From Erythrobacter rubeus (GTDB taxonomy: Bacteria > Pseudomonadota > Alphaproteobacteria > Sphingomonadales > Sphingomonadaceae): a stretch of 64,000 bases of DNA. A model generated the notes under the pieces. It worked only from the letters and a program-made list of their open reading frames with translations, did not search any database and was not told the origin of the DNA. The stretch is from NCBI RefSeq assembly GCF_014705715.1, contig NZ_JACXLC010000001.1:2784429-2848428 (forward strand), written 5' to 3'. The position numbers and the translations under genes were made by a program. Positions 47,173-56,455 of this stretch are shown here, piece after piece (within the stretch, counting starts at the first letter, position 1; every line of letters starts with the position of its first letter).

Positions 47173-47246
47173 TGGAGCGGGTAAGGGGAATCGAACCCCT
47201 CTAGCCAGCTTGGAAGGCTGGAGCATTACCACTATGCTATACCCGC
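47173..47246 (-). tRNA. tRNA-Gly(TCC)
   Basis: A 74-base cloverleaf on the minus strand. The acceptor stem GCGGGTA pairs with TACCCGC, followed by T and an encoded CCA. The anticodon arm CCAGC-CTTCCAA-GCTGG gives anticodon TCC, reading GGA/GGG. The T arm is AGGGG-TTCGATT-CCCCT. A -35-like TTGACG overlaps the panC stop 54 bases upstream, but a matching -10 is weak. Confidence 0.96.
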
Positions 47247-47301
47247 TCAGGATGCTTCTCGCATCGGGCGCAGGCCCTTTGCCACGCTTGCCGGTCCCGC
47301 G

Positions 47302-48165
47302 TCAACGGTTCTGCTCAACCGCCATGTTGTCGATGAGCCGCGTGCCTCCGATCCGCGCAGCGACCAGCAGACGAGCGGGCGAGCCGGCCAGCCTTTCGAG
47401 CGGCGCGAGCGACCCAGCATCGGCGAGGACCGCATAATCGACCTGCGAAAACCCCGCACCGAGCAGCGCATCTTCGAGCGCGGCGAGCGTCGGTGCGGTG
47501 TCCTGACCATCTTCGATCCGGGCGATCGCTTCCTGCATCTCGCGCGGCAAGGTCGCCGCGGCGGCCCGGTGCTCCTGCGACAGATAGCGGTTGCGGCTCG
47601 ACATCGCGAGACCATCGGCCTCTCGCACGGTGGGCACTCCGATAATCGAATGAACGTGCGGCATGGTGAGATCGAGATCGCGCGCCATCGCGCGAATCAC
47701 GGCAAGCTGCTGAAAATCCTTCTCGCCGAAGAATGCATGGCTTGGGCGGACCTGATTGAAAAGCTTGCAAACGACTGTCGCTACCCCGTCGAAATGCCCT
47801 GGCCGTGAAGCGCCGCAAAGCCCTTCGCTCACCCCGCTCACCGAGATATTGGTGACGAAGCCATCCGGGTACATCACCTCGACCCCGGGCGCCCAGAGCA
47901 GCGCGCACCCCTCACGCTGCAACATCGCCGCATCTTCTACCAGCTGGCGCGGATAGGCGTCGAGATCCTCGTTCGGGCCGAACTGTGTGGGATTGACGAA
48001 GATCGAAGCGATCACATGATCGCAGGTCTCGCGCGCCCGGCGCAACAGCGTCAGATGCCCTTCGTGCAAAGCGCCCATCGTCGGCACGAGGGCGATGCTC
48101 TCCCCGCCCGGCCGAAGCTTTTCGACCTGCGTTCTCAACACATCGAGCGTCTTTGCAATTTGCAC
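47302..48165 (-). CDS. panC: pantothenate synthetase
   Basis: A 287-residue enzyme that joins pantoate and beta-alanine using ATP. VPTMGALHEGHLTLL has the HIGH-type motif (HEGH), FVNPTQFGPNEDLDAYPR and FGEKDFQQLAVI follow, and MSSRNRYLS is the KMSKS-like loop. It is transcribed divergently from mipZ. The ribosome binding site is weak. panB is not in the window. Confidence 0.97.
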   Translation of the reverse strand: MQIAKTLDVLRTQVEKLRPGGESIALVPTMGALHEGHLTLLRRARETCDHVIASIFVNPTQFGPNEDLDAYPRQLVEDAAMLQREGCALLWAPGVEVMYPDGFVTNISVSGVSEGLCGASRPGHFDGVATVVCKLFNQVRPSHAFFGEKDFQQLAVIRAMARDLDLTMPHVHSIIGVPTVREADGLAMSSRNRYLSQEHRAAAATLPREMQEAIARIEDGQDTAPTLAALEDALLGAGFSQVDYAVLADAGSLAPLERLAGSPARLLVAARIGGTRLIDNMAVEQNR

Positions 48166-48300
48166 CCGTTCGTCTCCCCGGATAAGTTGTGAAGGTCACA
48201 CTAGACGGTCGCAGTCCACTCTCAAGCCTTGGTCGCTCCGGGCGTTTGGCAAATGGAAGTCCGCACTGTCTTCGCCTCTTGCAGGATGCCTTGTACCTCG

Positions 48301-49146
48301 ATGAACGACCCAACTTTCCCGACCCCGGCAGCAGCCCCGCCCAAAACCGCGCACAGGATCGTGTTCGCGAACGAGAAGGGCGGGACGGGCAAATCCACCA
48401 CGGCCGTGCACATCGCGGTTGCGCTGTCCTATCTCGGCGCGCGGGTGATGGCGCTGGATCTCGATGCTCGGCAGCGTACCACGCATCGCTATATCGAAAA
48501 CCGGCTGAGCACGCTGGAAAAGCGCCGCATCACCCTTCCGACGCCGGGCTGCGAAGTGTTTCGCGGGCGTGGACCCGAAGCGCTGCTGGTCACGATCGAC
48601 CGGCTGGAGAAGCTGTGCGATTTTCTCATCATCGACAATCCGGGGCGCGATGATCCGATCGCACGCACCGCAGCGGAGAACGCCGACACGCTGGTGACGC
48701 CGATGAATGACAGCTTCGTCGATTTCGACCTTATCGGCCAGGTCGATGCCGAAACTTTCAAGGTAAAGAAGCTGTCGTTTTTTGCCGAGCTCATCTGGGA
48801 AGCGCGGATGAAGCGCAGCCGCGCGACTATCGATGGCAGGCGGCCCGAAATGGACTGGATCGTCGTGCGCAACCGCACCGGTCATGTCGAGGCGCGCAAT
48901 ATGGCGCGTATCGAACAGGCGCTGACCGAGATGTCCAAACGCGTCGGCTTCCGGGTCGCGCACGGCCTTTCCGAACGGGTTATCTACCGCGAACTGTTTC
49001 CCTCCGGCCTCACGCTGCTGGACAAGGGGCACCTCGGCGAGCTCGGCACCAGCCACCTGATCGCGCGGCAGGAGCTACGCGCGTTGCTCAAGGCGCTGAA
49101 TTTGCCCGAATTCACTCGCGATCAGCCGCGTTTGGAGCTAGCGTAA
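48301..49146 (+). CDS. mipZ: division plane positioning ATPase MipZ
   Basis: A 281-residue ParA-like ATPase. The deviant Walker A reads ANEKGGTGKST (residues 23-33, catalytic Lys31), followed by VMALDLDARQRTTHRYIENR and IIDNPGRDDPIARTAAENADT. In alphaproteobacteria, MipZ inhibits FtsZ near the poles and guides mid-cell division. ATG 48301 is chosen; an upstream ATG at 48286 is possible, and the ribosome binding site is not strong. The gene is followed after 4 bases by the J-domain gene. Confidence 0.93.
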   Translation: MNDPTFPTPAAAPPKTAHRIVFANEKGGTGKSTTAVHIAVALSYLGARVMALDLDARQRTTHRYIENRLSTLEKRRITLPTPGCEVFRGRGPEALLVTIDRLEKLCDFLIIDNPGRDDPIARTAAENADTLVTPMNDSFVDFDLIGQVDAETFKVKKLSFFAELIWEARMKRSRATIDGRRPEMDWIVVRNRTGHVEARNMARIEQALTEMSKRVGFRVAHGLSERVIYRELFPSGLTLLDKGHLGELGTSHLIARQELRALLKALNLPEFTRDQPRLELA

Positions 49147-49150
49147 ATCC

Positions 49151-49465
49151 ATGCTTCGGATCGCTGTAATCCTGATCATCCTGACCATCCTTTTCAGATG
49201 GGCTTTCGGTAAGTGGCCGTGGCAGACGCTCAGCACCAAACCGAGCAGGCAGCAGGAAATCCGGCGCGCGCGCACCTTGCTGAAAATCGAGGCTGGGGCG
49301 AGCCGCGAAGAAATCCTTGCGGCGCACAAGCGGCTGATGGCGACGGTGCATCCGGACAAAGGCGGCAGCAACGGGCAGGTGCACGACGCCAACGATGCGC
49401 GCGACCTGCTGCTTTCCGAATTGCCCGAGCGCGATGCAGAGATCGGCCGCGACGAGCACTCTTAA
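49151..49465 (+). CDS. membrane-anchored J-domain protein
   Basis: A 104-residue protein with one N-terminal membrane helix (LRIAVILIILTILFRWAF) and a short C-terminal J domain containing HPDK at 67-70, so it should stimulate a DnaK-type ATPase at the membrane. The layout resembles the mitochondrial TIM14/Pam18 type and bacterial DnaJ-like small proteins. It is 4 bases downstream of mipZ, so they form an operon. Confidence 0.88.
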   Translation: MLRIAVILIILTILFRWAFGKWPWQTLSTKPSRQQEIRRARTLLKIEAGASREEILAAHKRLMATVHPDKGGSNGQVHDANDARDLLLSELPERDAEIGRDEHS

Positions 49466-49548
49466 GAGTTACGCTATTGCAAGAATCGCACATTTACGGT
49501 GCATTTGCGGCTATCGCTTTCTGAAGAATTTACAGGACGTCCCTTCCC

Positions 49549-50979
49549 ATGAAGCACACATTCGATCCGACCGTCCTTCGCGAATACGACATTCGCGGCA
49601 TTATCGGTGAGACGCTCGGTCCGGACGATGCACGCGCGATCGGGCGCAGTTTCGGGACGCTCCTGATCCGCGCCAGCGGTGAAGGACCGGCGAGCCCCAC
49701 TATCGCTGTCGGTTATGATGGCCGGGTAAGTTCGCCGATGCTCGAACATGCATTGGTCGAAGGGCTGACCGCGAGTGGTTGCAATGTCCGGCGCATCGGC
49801 ATGGGTGCGACCCCGATGCTGTATTATGCGGAAGCCTCAAGCGAAGAGGTGCATGGCGGCATTCAGATAACTGGCAGCCACAATCCCCCCAATTATAACG
49901 GCTTCAAAATGGTATTTCAGGGGCGTCCGTTCTTCGGCGCCGACATCCAGGAGCTCGGGAAACTCGCCGCTGCCGGGGATTGGACCGACGGCGCCGGAGA
50001 GGTCGAGACCGTCCAAATCATGGATGAATATGTCGACCGGATGCTCGAAGGTCTGAGCGGTATCGATGTCGAGGCCCTCTCCGGCATCAAGGTCGGATGG
50101 GACGCCGGAAACGGCGCCGCCGGGCCCGCTCTCGAAGCTCTCGCTGCCAAACTTCCTGGCGAGCATCATTTGCTGTTCACTGATGTCGATGGACATTTTC
50201 CCAATCACCATCCCGATCCGACTGTCGAAGCCAATCTGGCCGATCTTCGCGCCTTGGTCGCGGAGAAGAAGCTCGATTTCGGAGTGGCTTTCGATGGAGA
50301 TGGCGACCGGATCGGCGCGATCGATGGCGAGGGCCGGGTGATCTGGGGCGACCAGCTGCTGATGATTTATGCCGAAGATGTGCTCAAAACCCACAAAGGC
50401 GCGACCGTTATCGCCGACGTGAAGGCAAGTAGGGCGCTGTTCGATAATGTCGCTGCGCATGGCGGCAAACCCCTCATGTGGAAGACCGGACACTCGCTGA
50501 TTAAGTCCAAAATGAAGGAAACTGGTTCCCCGCTGGCAGGCGAAATGAGCGGTCACGTGTTTTTTGCGGACACCTATTACGGATTTGACGACGCGCTTTA
50601 TGCGGGCATTCGGCTGCTCGCCGCCTCGGCGCGGCTGGGCAAATCGGTGACCGAGCTGAAATCGGCGATGCCCGACATGCTGAACACGCCGGAAATGCGC
50701 TTTCAGGTGGACGAGGCCCGCAAATTCCCCGCCATCGCAGAGGTGACCGAGCGTCTGACGACCGATCCGGGTCCGCAGGTCGAAGAGGTCAATGCAACCG
50801 ACGGCGTTCGCGTGAATACGAAAGACGGCTGGTGGCTGCTGCGCGCATCGAATACGCAGGACGTGCTGGTCGCGCGCGCGGAAAGCGACAGCGAGGACGG
50901 GCTTGAACGGCTTATCGCCCAGATAGACGAACAGCTTTCACTGTCTGGCCTCGAACGCGGCGAGAGCGTGGGGCATTGA
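49549..50979 (+). CDS. phosphomannomutase/phosphoglucomutase
   Basis: A 476-residue alpha-D-phosphohexomutase. The catalytic phosphoserine is Ser110 in [11 protein letters not shown], the metal loop is DGDGDR at about 249-253, the sugar-binding loop is GEMSGHVFF, and [10 protein letters not shown] binds phosphate. It interconverts mannose or glucose 6- and 1-phosphates for surface polysaccharide synthesis. It follows the J-domain gene by 83 bases. Confidence 0.96.
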   Translation: MKHTFDPTVLREYDIRGIIGETLGPDDARAIGRSFGTLLIRASGEGPASPTIAVGYDGRVSSPMLEHALVEGLTASGCNVRRIGMGATPMLYYAEASSEEVHGGIQITGSHNPPNYNGFKMVFQGRPFFGADIQELGKLAAAGDWTDGAGEVETVQIMDEYVDRMLEGLSGIDVEALSGIKVGWDAGNGAAGPALEALAAKLPGEHHLLFTDVDGHFPNHHPDPTVEANLADLRALVAEKKLDFGVAFDGDGDRIGAIDGEGRVIWGDQLLMIYAEDVLKTHKGATVIADVKASRALFDNVAAHGGKPLMWKTGHSLIKSKMKETGSPLAGEMSGHVFFADTYYGFDDALYAGIRLLAASARLGKSVTELKSAMPDMLNTPEMRFQVDEARKFPAIAEVTERLTTDPGPQVEEVNATDGVRVNTKDGWWLLRASNTQDVLVARAESDSEDGLERLIAQIDEQLSLSGLERGESVGH

Positions 50980-51007
50980 GCCGGTAGACTTTAAAGGAAT
51001 CGAATTC

Positions 51008-51817
51008 ATGAAACGTGCTTTTTTCTGCGCAGGCTCGGCGCTTGCTCTGGTGTTCACCGCAACCTCGACCAGTGCTCAGGATGCGTCTGAAGACAACACG
51101 GCGAGCGAACTCAATGAGTTCGAGCAGGCAATGGCTGCCGCCGGCACCATGTTCGCTGTTGAGCCGCTCAGCGCAGAGCAGGAGGGACGTTTGCCCCAAG
51201 CCTCACGTATTGTCGCGCTGATGATTCCAGAGGGAACGCTAGCCGAAATGATGGGCAGCACCTTCGACCAGATCATGGGGCCGATGATTCAGGTGGGCGT
51301 CAGTGCGGCCAAAACTGCCGTTCCCGAAATTTCCGGCCTTGCAGATGACCTGACCGATGAGGAATCGGAAGAAATCGCTGGGATTTTCGATCCCGCGTGG
51401 AAGGAGCGGCAGGACGCGCAAATGGCCATCCTACCCGCGATGATGACTGAAATGATGACATTGATGGAGCCGTCCATGCGCACGGCAATGTCGGAGCTCT
51501 ACGCGATCAACTTCAGCCAGACCGAGCTGAACGAAATCGAAGCGTTCTTCCAAACTGACGCTGGAGCGAGCTTCGCCCGCAAGAGCTTTACGATGTCAAG
51601 CGACCCGCGCATTATCGCCGCATCCATGGAGATGATGCCCGCGATGATGGGCTTGATCAGCGACATGGAAGAGCGAAGGAAAGCGGTCGGGGCCGATCTT
51701 CCGGCCAAGCGAGGCTTCTATGAGCTGTCTTCCGCGGAGCAGGCGCGCGTTGCCGAGTTGCTGGGTGTCACCACTGAAGAGATCGAGGCCGAACTGGCAA
51801 ACGCGGACTTCGAATAA
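51008..51817 (+). CDS. exported DUF2059-like protein
   Basis: A 269-residue protein with a signal peptide (AFFCAGSALALVFTATSTSAQ, cleavage near residue 23). A mostly helical, methionine-rich region follows (EMMTLMEPSMRTAMSELYA, MEMMPAMMGLI). ELNEIEAFFQTDAGASFARK is the typical DUF2059 motif. The function is unknown; it is probably periplasmic. A ribosome binding site (AAAGGAATCG) precedes the ATG. Confidence 0.82.
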   Translation: MKRAFFCAGSALALVFTATSTSAQDASEDNTASELNEFEQAMAAAGTMFAVEPLSAEQEGRLPQASRIVALMIPEGTLAEMMGSTFDQIMGPMIQVGVSAAKTAVPEISGLADDLTDEESEEIAGIFDPAWKERQDAQMAILPAMMTEMMTLMEPSMRTAMSELYAINFSQTELNEIEAFFQTDAGASFARKSFTMSSDPRIIAASMEMMPAMMGLISDMEERRKAVGADLPAKRGFYELSSAEQARVAELLGVTTEEIEAELANADFE

Positions 51818-51865
51818 CTCTGGCAGCGCTTGCGGGAGGCAAGCATAGCCGCCACATCAGGGAGC

Positions 51866-54340
51866 GTGACGCAGCCGAAGCTTCCTCCCGAAATTCAGCA
51901 ATGGTTCGACGCGCGCGGATGGCGTGTGCGTCGACACCAGCTCGATATGCTGTCCAAAGCTCGCGAGGGGCGGCACGCCCTGCTCGTTGCCGATACCGGT
52001 GCAGGCAAAACCCTTGCGGGTTTCTTGCCGACGCTGTGCGATTTCGCGCTGTCTTCGAGCGAACCTCACCCCGAGGGTCTGCACACGCTCTACGTCTCGC
52101 CGCTCAAGGCGCTTGCGCACGATGTGAAGCGCAACCTTCTGACGCCGATCGAGGAAATTGGTCTGCCGATCACGGTCGAGACACGCAGCGGCGATACCTC
52201 ATCGGATCGCAAGAAACGCCAGCGCGAAAAGCCGCCTAATGTCCTGCTGACCACCCCGGAGAGCCTGTCGCTCCTGCTCTCCTATCCCGAGAGCCTGGAT
52301 CTGTTCGCGAGCCTGAAGCGGGTGGTGATCGATGAGGTTCACGCCTTTGCCACCGGAAAGCGCGGGGACCTGCTTGCGCTCGCGCTGTCCCGGCTTGAAC
52401 GGCTTGCGCCCGATATTCAGCGCGTCGCACTGTCTGCAACGCTTGCGAGCCCGCTGAGCTTTCAGGAATGGCTCGCCCCCCAGCCTGTCGACGGCACCGG
52501 AGAGATTCACGCCGCCGACCTCGTGCTAGGCGAACCAGGCGCGGAGCCGGATGTCGAGATCCTCCTGCCGATCGAAGAGCGCGTACCGTGGGGCGGCCAT
52601 GCCGGGCGATGGGCGGTTGGCCAGCTGTACGAAGCGATCAAGGCGAACCGGACGACATTGGTCTTCACCAACACGCGCTTTCTTGCTGAATTCATCTTCC
52701 AATGCCTGTGGGAGGAGAACGAAGACCACCTGCCGATCGGCGTTCATCACGGCAGCCTTTCCAAGGAGGCGCGGCGCAAGGTCGAAGACGCCATGGCGGC
52801 AGGTGAATTGCGTGCGCTCGTGTGCACTGCCAGCCTCGACCTTGGCGTCGATTGGGGCGATATTGATCTCGTCGTGCAGATGGGCGCGCCCAAGGGTTCT
52901 TCGCGGTTGTTGCAGCGGATCGGGCGGGCGGGCCACCGGCTCGACACTCGCAGCCGCGCGGTGCTGGTGCCCGGCAACCGTTTCGAATTTCTCGAAGCGA
53001 TGGCGGCGAAAGACGCGGTCGATGAAGGCCAGCGCGACGGCGAGGATTTTCGCGCAGGCGGGCTCGATGTCCTCGCGCAGCACGTGATGGCATGCGCCTG
53101 CGCGGCGCCCTTTCACGAAGACGACTTGCTGGCCGAGATCAGGTCGTCGGTTGCCTATGTGTGGCTGGATAAGGAGGTCTTTCAACGCGTCCTCGGCTTC
53201 GTCGAAAATGGCGGCTACGCGCTGCGGGCCTATGACAAGTTCAAGCGGATCGTGCGATCGAAAGACGGCGTCTGGCGGCTCGCCCATCCCAACCAGGCCC
53301 AGCGCCACCGCATGAATGCCGGGATCATCGTCGACAGCGAGATGCTGACCGTGCGGTTCAAGAACGGGCGCAAGCTGGGCAAGGTCGAGGAGCGCTTCGC
53401 GGCCCAGCTTTCGGCGGGCGACACCTTCTTCTTTTCAGGCATGAGTCTTGAGGTCGAAAGCGTGAAGGACATGGATGTAATCGTGCGCGCGGCGAAGAAA
53501 TCTGCGGCGATCCCCTCCTATGGCGGCCTTCGCCTGCCGCTCACCACGCATCTCGCGACGCGGGTGCAGGAAATGCTGAACGACCGCGCGGGCTGGGGCC
53601 GCTTCCCCGACGACGTGCGCGAATGGCTGGAGGTGCAGGACTATCGCAGCCAGCTACCGGCACCGGGCGAGCTGCTGGTCGAAAGCTTCCTCCACGGCGG
53701 CAAGCATTACACCGTATATTACACGTTTGAAGGCTGGAACGCGAACCAGAGCCTTGGCATGCTGATCACTCGGCGGATGGATGATCGCGGCTTGATGCCG
53801 GGCGGCTTCGTCGCGAACGATTATTGCCTCGCCGTGTGGGGATTGAAACCGGTCGAAGACCCGAAGCCGCTGCTGTCGCCCGACATCCTCACCCACGAAT
53901 TCACCGACTGGGTCACCGAAAGCCACTTGCTGCGCCGCGCCTTCCGCGAGGTTGCCGTAATCAGCGGGCTGATCGAGCGGCAACATCCGGGTAAGCGCAA
54001 GACGGGCAAGCAGGTCACCTTCTCAACCGACCTGATCTATGACGTTCTGAAGAAATACGAGCCCGACCACATCCTGCTCGAAGCAGCCTGGGCCGATGCA
54101 CGGGCGCGGATGACCGATGTCGGCAGGCTCGCCAATCTGCTCGAGAGGTCGCAGCACGAACTGGTCCACGTCGAACTCGAGCGCGTTTCTCCGCTTGCGG
54201 TGCCGGTGATGACGATGATCGGCCGCGAAGCCGTCCCTCAAGGTGCAGTCGATGACGAATTGCTGATCGAGGCAGAGACCCTTGTCGGAGAAGCAATGCG
54301 CATCGGGCCAGAAGACATGCCCGCAGAAGAAGCTGGCTGA
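51866..54340 (+). CDS. DEXH-box helicase, Lhr-like (ligase-associated type)
   Basis: About 824 residues. Walker A is ADTGAGKT (residues about 40-47), the DEVH box is near residue 156 (VVIDEVHAFATG), and SATLASP, TLVFTNTR and QRIGRAGHR are later motifs of superfamily 2. The C-terminal half matches the Lhr winged-helix/bridge region. In many bacteria such proteins sit beside an ATP-dependent ligase and a PdeM-type phosphodiesterase; neither is here. GTG 51866 gives a family-like N-terminus; TTG 51830 is an alternative. Confidence 0.92.
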   Translation: MTQPKLPPEIQQWFDARGWRVRRHQLDMLSKAREGRHALLVADTGAGKTLAGFLPTLCDFALSSSEPHPEGLHTLYVSPLKALAHDVKRNLLTPIEEIGLPITVETRSGDTSSDRKKRQREKPPNVLLTTPESLSLLLSYPESLDLFASLKRVVIDEVHAFATGKRGDLLALALSRLERLAPDIQRVALSATLASPLSFQEWLAPQPVDGTGEIHAADLVLGEPGAEPDVEILLPIEERVPWGGHAGRWAVGQLYEAIKANRTTLVFTNTRFLAEFIFQCLWEENEDHLPIGVHHGSLSKEARRKVEDAMAAGELRALVCTASLDLGVDWGDIDLVVQMGAPKGSSRLLQRIGRAGHRLDTRSRAVLVPGNRFEFLEAMAAKDAVDEGQRDGEDFRAGGLDVLAQHVMACACAAPFHEDDLLAEIRSSVAYVWLDKEVFQRVLGFVENGGYALRAYDKFKRIVRSKDGVWRLAHPNQAQRHRMNAGIIVDSEMLTVRFKNGRKLGKVEERFAAQLSAGDTFFFSGMSLEVESVKDMDVIVRAAKKSAAIPSYGGLRLPLTTHLATRVQEMLNDRAGWGRFPDDVREWLEVQDYRSQLPAPGELLVESFLHGGKHYTVYYTFEGWNANQSLGMLITRRMDDRGLMPGGFVANDYCLAVWGLKPVEDPKPLLSPDILTHEFTDWVTESHLLRRAFREVAVISGLIERQHPGKRKTGKQVTFSTDLIYDVLKKYEPDHILLEAAWADARARMTDVGRLANLLERSQHELVHVELERVSPLAVPVMTMIGREAVPQGAVDDELLIEAETLVGEAMRIGPEDMPAEEAG

Positions 54341-54407
54341 CTTGGGAATTATGCTGCGCGTTTAGAGTGCGAGGGCAGGAATTACCTTTCCCAGAAACCG
54401 GGAGCGC

Positions 54408-54440
54408 AAAGAAAAGGGGCGGTCCCAGCCGGGCCGCCAC
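54408..54440 (-). terminator. terminator after the tonB-exbBD operon
   Basis: On the minus strand GGCGG and CCGCC, with an inner CC-GG extension, form a hairpin followed by CCTTTTCTTT. It lies 25 bases beyond the stop of the last exbD gene. Confidence 0.75.
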
Positions 54441-54464
54441 ATATTCTTGCAAGCCTGTCAGCGC

Positions 54465-54923
54465 TTACTGCTGGCCGCCAGCTCCCGGGCCGCCGGTTCC
54501 GAAGCTCCGGTACTTCTCGTTGCCGACGAAGCCGAACTTGGTAACGCCGGATGCCTTGATGATCTGCAGCACCTTGGCCGACAGATCGTAGCTGGCGAGC
54601 GCTTCCGGTTCGAACTGCAGCTCAGGCTCGGTCGCCATCGTTGTCGTATCCCGCAGCAAGGTCACGAGCGTGCCCTGTGTGATGGTTTCGCCATTCCACA
54701 GGATCTGGTCGTTCGCCGAAAGAACCAGCTTGTTCTTGATGGGATCGATATCCGGTGGCGGATTGTTCGCATTGTCCTGCGGCAAATCGATATCGACCGA
54801 GTGCGTCGCGACCGGAATGGTGATGATGAACATGATGAGCAGCACGAGCAAGACGTCGATCAGCGGCGTCATGTTCATGTCGAGCATCGGCTCACCGTCG
54901 AGCTGGCCTCCTGACATACCCAT
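54465..54923 (-). CDS. exbD: ExbD/TolR-family biopolymer transport protein
   Basis: A 152-residue protein with one N-terminal membrane helix. MNMTPLIDVLLVLLIMFII contains the conserved membrane Asp needed for proton use. It then has a short periplasmic domain and a Gly-rich C-terminus (SFGTGGPGAGGQQ). It is the last gene of a tonB-exbB-exbD-exbD operon. It lacks the cysteine-bearing insertion found in its upstream paralogue. It forms part of the motor complex that energises TonB. Confidence 0.95.
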   Translation of the reverse strand: MGMSGGQLDGEPMLDMNMTPLIDVLLVLLIMFIITIPVATHSVDIDLPQDNANNPPPDIDPIKNKLVLSANDQILWNGETITQGTLVTLLRDTTTMATEPELQFEPEALASYDLSAKVLQIIKASGVTKFGFVGNEKYRSFGTGGPGAGGQQ

Positions 54924-54974
54924 GGTTGTTACTCCTTAACTCTCTATCCCGCTCTCGCCGGATGAATTTTGCAA

Positions 54975-55502
54975 TCAGATGCCAGGTTCGACCGGGTTCG
55001 AAATGAAGCCGACGATCGGATATCCGGCAGCCTGCACGTTGTAGATCGCGCCTGCCACGCAGCGCCACGGTGCGTTGGTATCACCGCGGATATGAACCTG
55101 CGGGATACGCTCAGGGTCTTCCATGATCGCCTCGGGTCCGCCCGCAGCCTGCACAATGTTATCGAGACGCGTGAACGCGCGGTCGTACAATTCTTCAGAT
55201 GTCACCGGAGTGATGTTGTTGAAGTAGACCCGGCATTCACCGCCGCGCGATGCGCCTTCGAAGCCCGGCTCACCAGCGCTGCGGCCAGCGGCGTCGGTCG
55301 TGCTGACCGTAAGCAGGAGGTTTTCGACCTTGTTCTTCGATTCCACCGATTCGAAGACCGGAATTTCGAGTTTCTCGATCGTCTGAATCGCGACCGGGAC
55401 CGCGATAAGGAAGATGATCAGAAGCACGAGCATCACATCCACCAATGGGGTGGTGTTGATGTCGGACATCGGGGTCTCCCCGCCTCCCATCGAAATCGCC
55501 AT
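54975..55502 (-). CDS. exbD: ExbD/TolR-family biopolymer transport protein (longer paralogue)
   Basis: A 175-residue protein: [20 protein letters not shown] holds the membrane segment with the key Asp, then [16 protein letters not shown] enters a periplasmic domain. The domain is longer than in its neighbour and contains two cysteines (GGECRVYF and PWRCVAGA) that could form a disulfide. Two ExbD genes in a tonB operon are known from Xanthomonas, where they are not equivalent. Confidence 0.94.
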   Translation of the reverse strand: MAISMGGGETPMSDINTTPLVDVMLVLLIIFLIAVPVAIQTIEKLEIPVFESVESKNKVENLLLTVSTTDAAGRSAGEPGFEGASRGGECRVYFNNITPVTSEELYDRAFTRLDNIVQAAGGPEAIMEDPERIPQVHIRGDTNAPWRCVAGAIYNVQAAGYPIVGFISNPVEPGI

Positions 55503-55590
55503 TGCCTATTTCCTATCCCTTAAAATTTCAGTCGTCGTGTGGACCGGGCGGAAGCGAAGGTTCGCCTCGCTCCCGCCGCTCATCCGGAAT

Positions 55591-56382
55591 TTACGACTTG
55601 GTCGGCGGGGTGCGGACACCGCCCGAGGTGGTTGCAGGCTTCGGAGCCACTTTCGGCTTGCTTGCAGCGCTGGCAGCGACGGTCGGCTTAACCGCGCCGT
55701 TCGAACCGATGTAAGCGACGATGTCGTTCGAGAAGTCGGTCATCAGCGCGTTGATGCGGCGATTGCGCGACTGCAGCCAGTTAAAGGCAAGCACGGCAGG
55801 CACAGCCACGAGCAGACCGATTGCGGTCATGATGAGTGCTTCACCAACAGGCCCTGCGACCTTGTCGATAGACGCCGAACCTTCAATGCCGATGTTGATC
55901 AGAGCGCGGTAAATACCGATCACCGTACCGAGCAGACCGATGAACGGCGCGGTAGCGCCGACCGATGCGAGGAACGACAGACCGCCCGAAAGCGACTGGT
56001 TGATGGTGTCCTGCGAGTGCGCGAGTTCTTCTTCGACGAAGTGGATCTCGTTGCCGGCACCTTCCATCTTGGAGTGGTGCTCCTGAGCGGTAACCGCGTC
56101 ATCGGCGAGCTGACGCCATGCGCTGTTCTTTTCGAGCTTGGTTGCGCCTTCTTTCAGCGAAGGAGCGCGCCAGTACGAGCTTTTGACGGCCTTGTACTGC
56201 TTCATCACCTTGTTCTGTTCGAACAGCTTGGTGAACAGGATGTAGAACGATCCGACCGACATGATGACCATCACGCCGAGGATCGACCAGGCGACAGGGC
56301 CGCCTTCTTCCATGGCCTTCCAGAAACCGAATTCGTTTACCGGCGCATCGGTGGCTGCGGCCGTAAGAGTGTAAAGGTTCAT
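55591..56382 (-). CDS. exbB: ExbB/MotA/TolQ-type proton channel
   Basis: A 263-residue protein with three membrane helices. PVAWSILGVMVIMSVGSFYILF is the first; FLASVGATAPFIGLLGTVIGIYRAL and AGPVGEALIMTAIGLLVAVPAVLAF are the conserved second and third. A Lys/Pro/Ala-rich cytoplasmic tail (residues about 230-263) is unusual in length. ATG 56382 gives a normal N-terminus. It forms the channel with ExbD and TonB. Confidence 0.95.
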   Translation of the reverse strand: MNLYTLTAAATDAPVNEFGFWKAMEEGGPVAWSILGVMVIMSVGSFYILFTKLFEQNKVMKQYKAVKSSYWRAPSLKEGATKLEKNSAWRQLADDAVTAQEHHSKMEGAGNEIHFVEEELAHSQDTINQSLSGGLSFLASVGATAPFIGLLGTVIGIYRALINIGIEGSASIDKVAGPVGEALIMTAIGLLVAVPAVLAFNWLQSRNRRINALMTDFSNDIVAYIGSNGAVKPTVAASAASKPKVAPKPATTSGGVRTPPTKS

Positions 56383-56455
56383 TGCGAGTATTCCTCTTGA
56401 AAATTTCGTCTCATTCCATGTGCCTTCTTGATTTGGGCACACCCGAAAAGCGTCA

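Noticed and set aside
55414-56400. Plus-strand open frame opposite exbB
   Set aside because: No motif, and exbB/exbD on the other strand are unambiguous.
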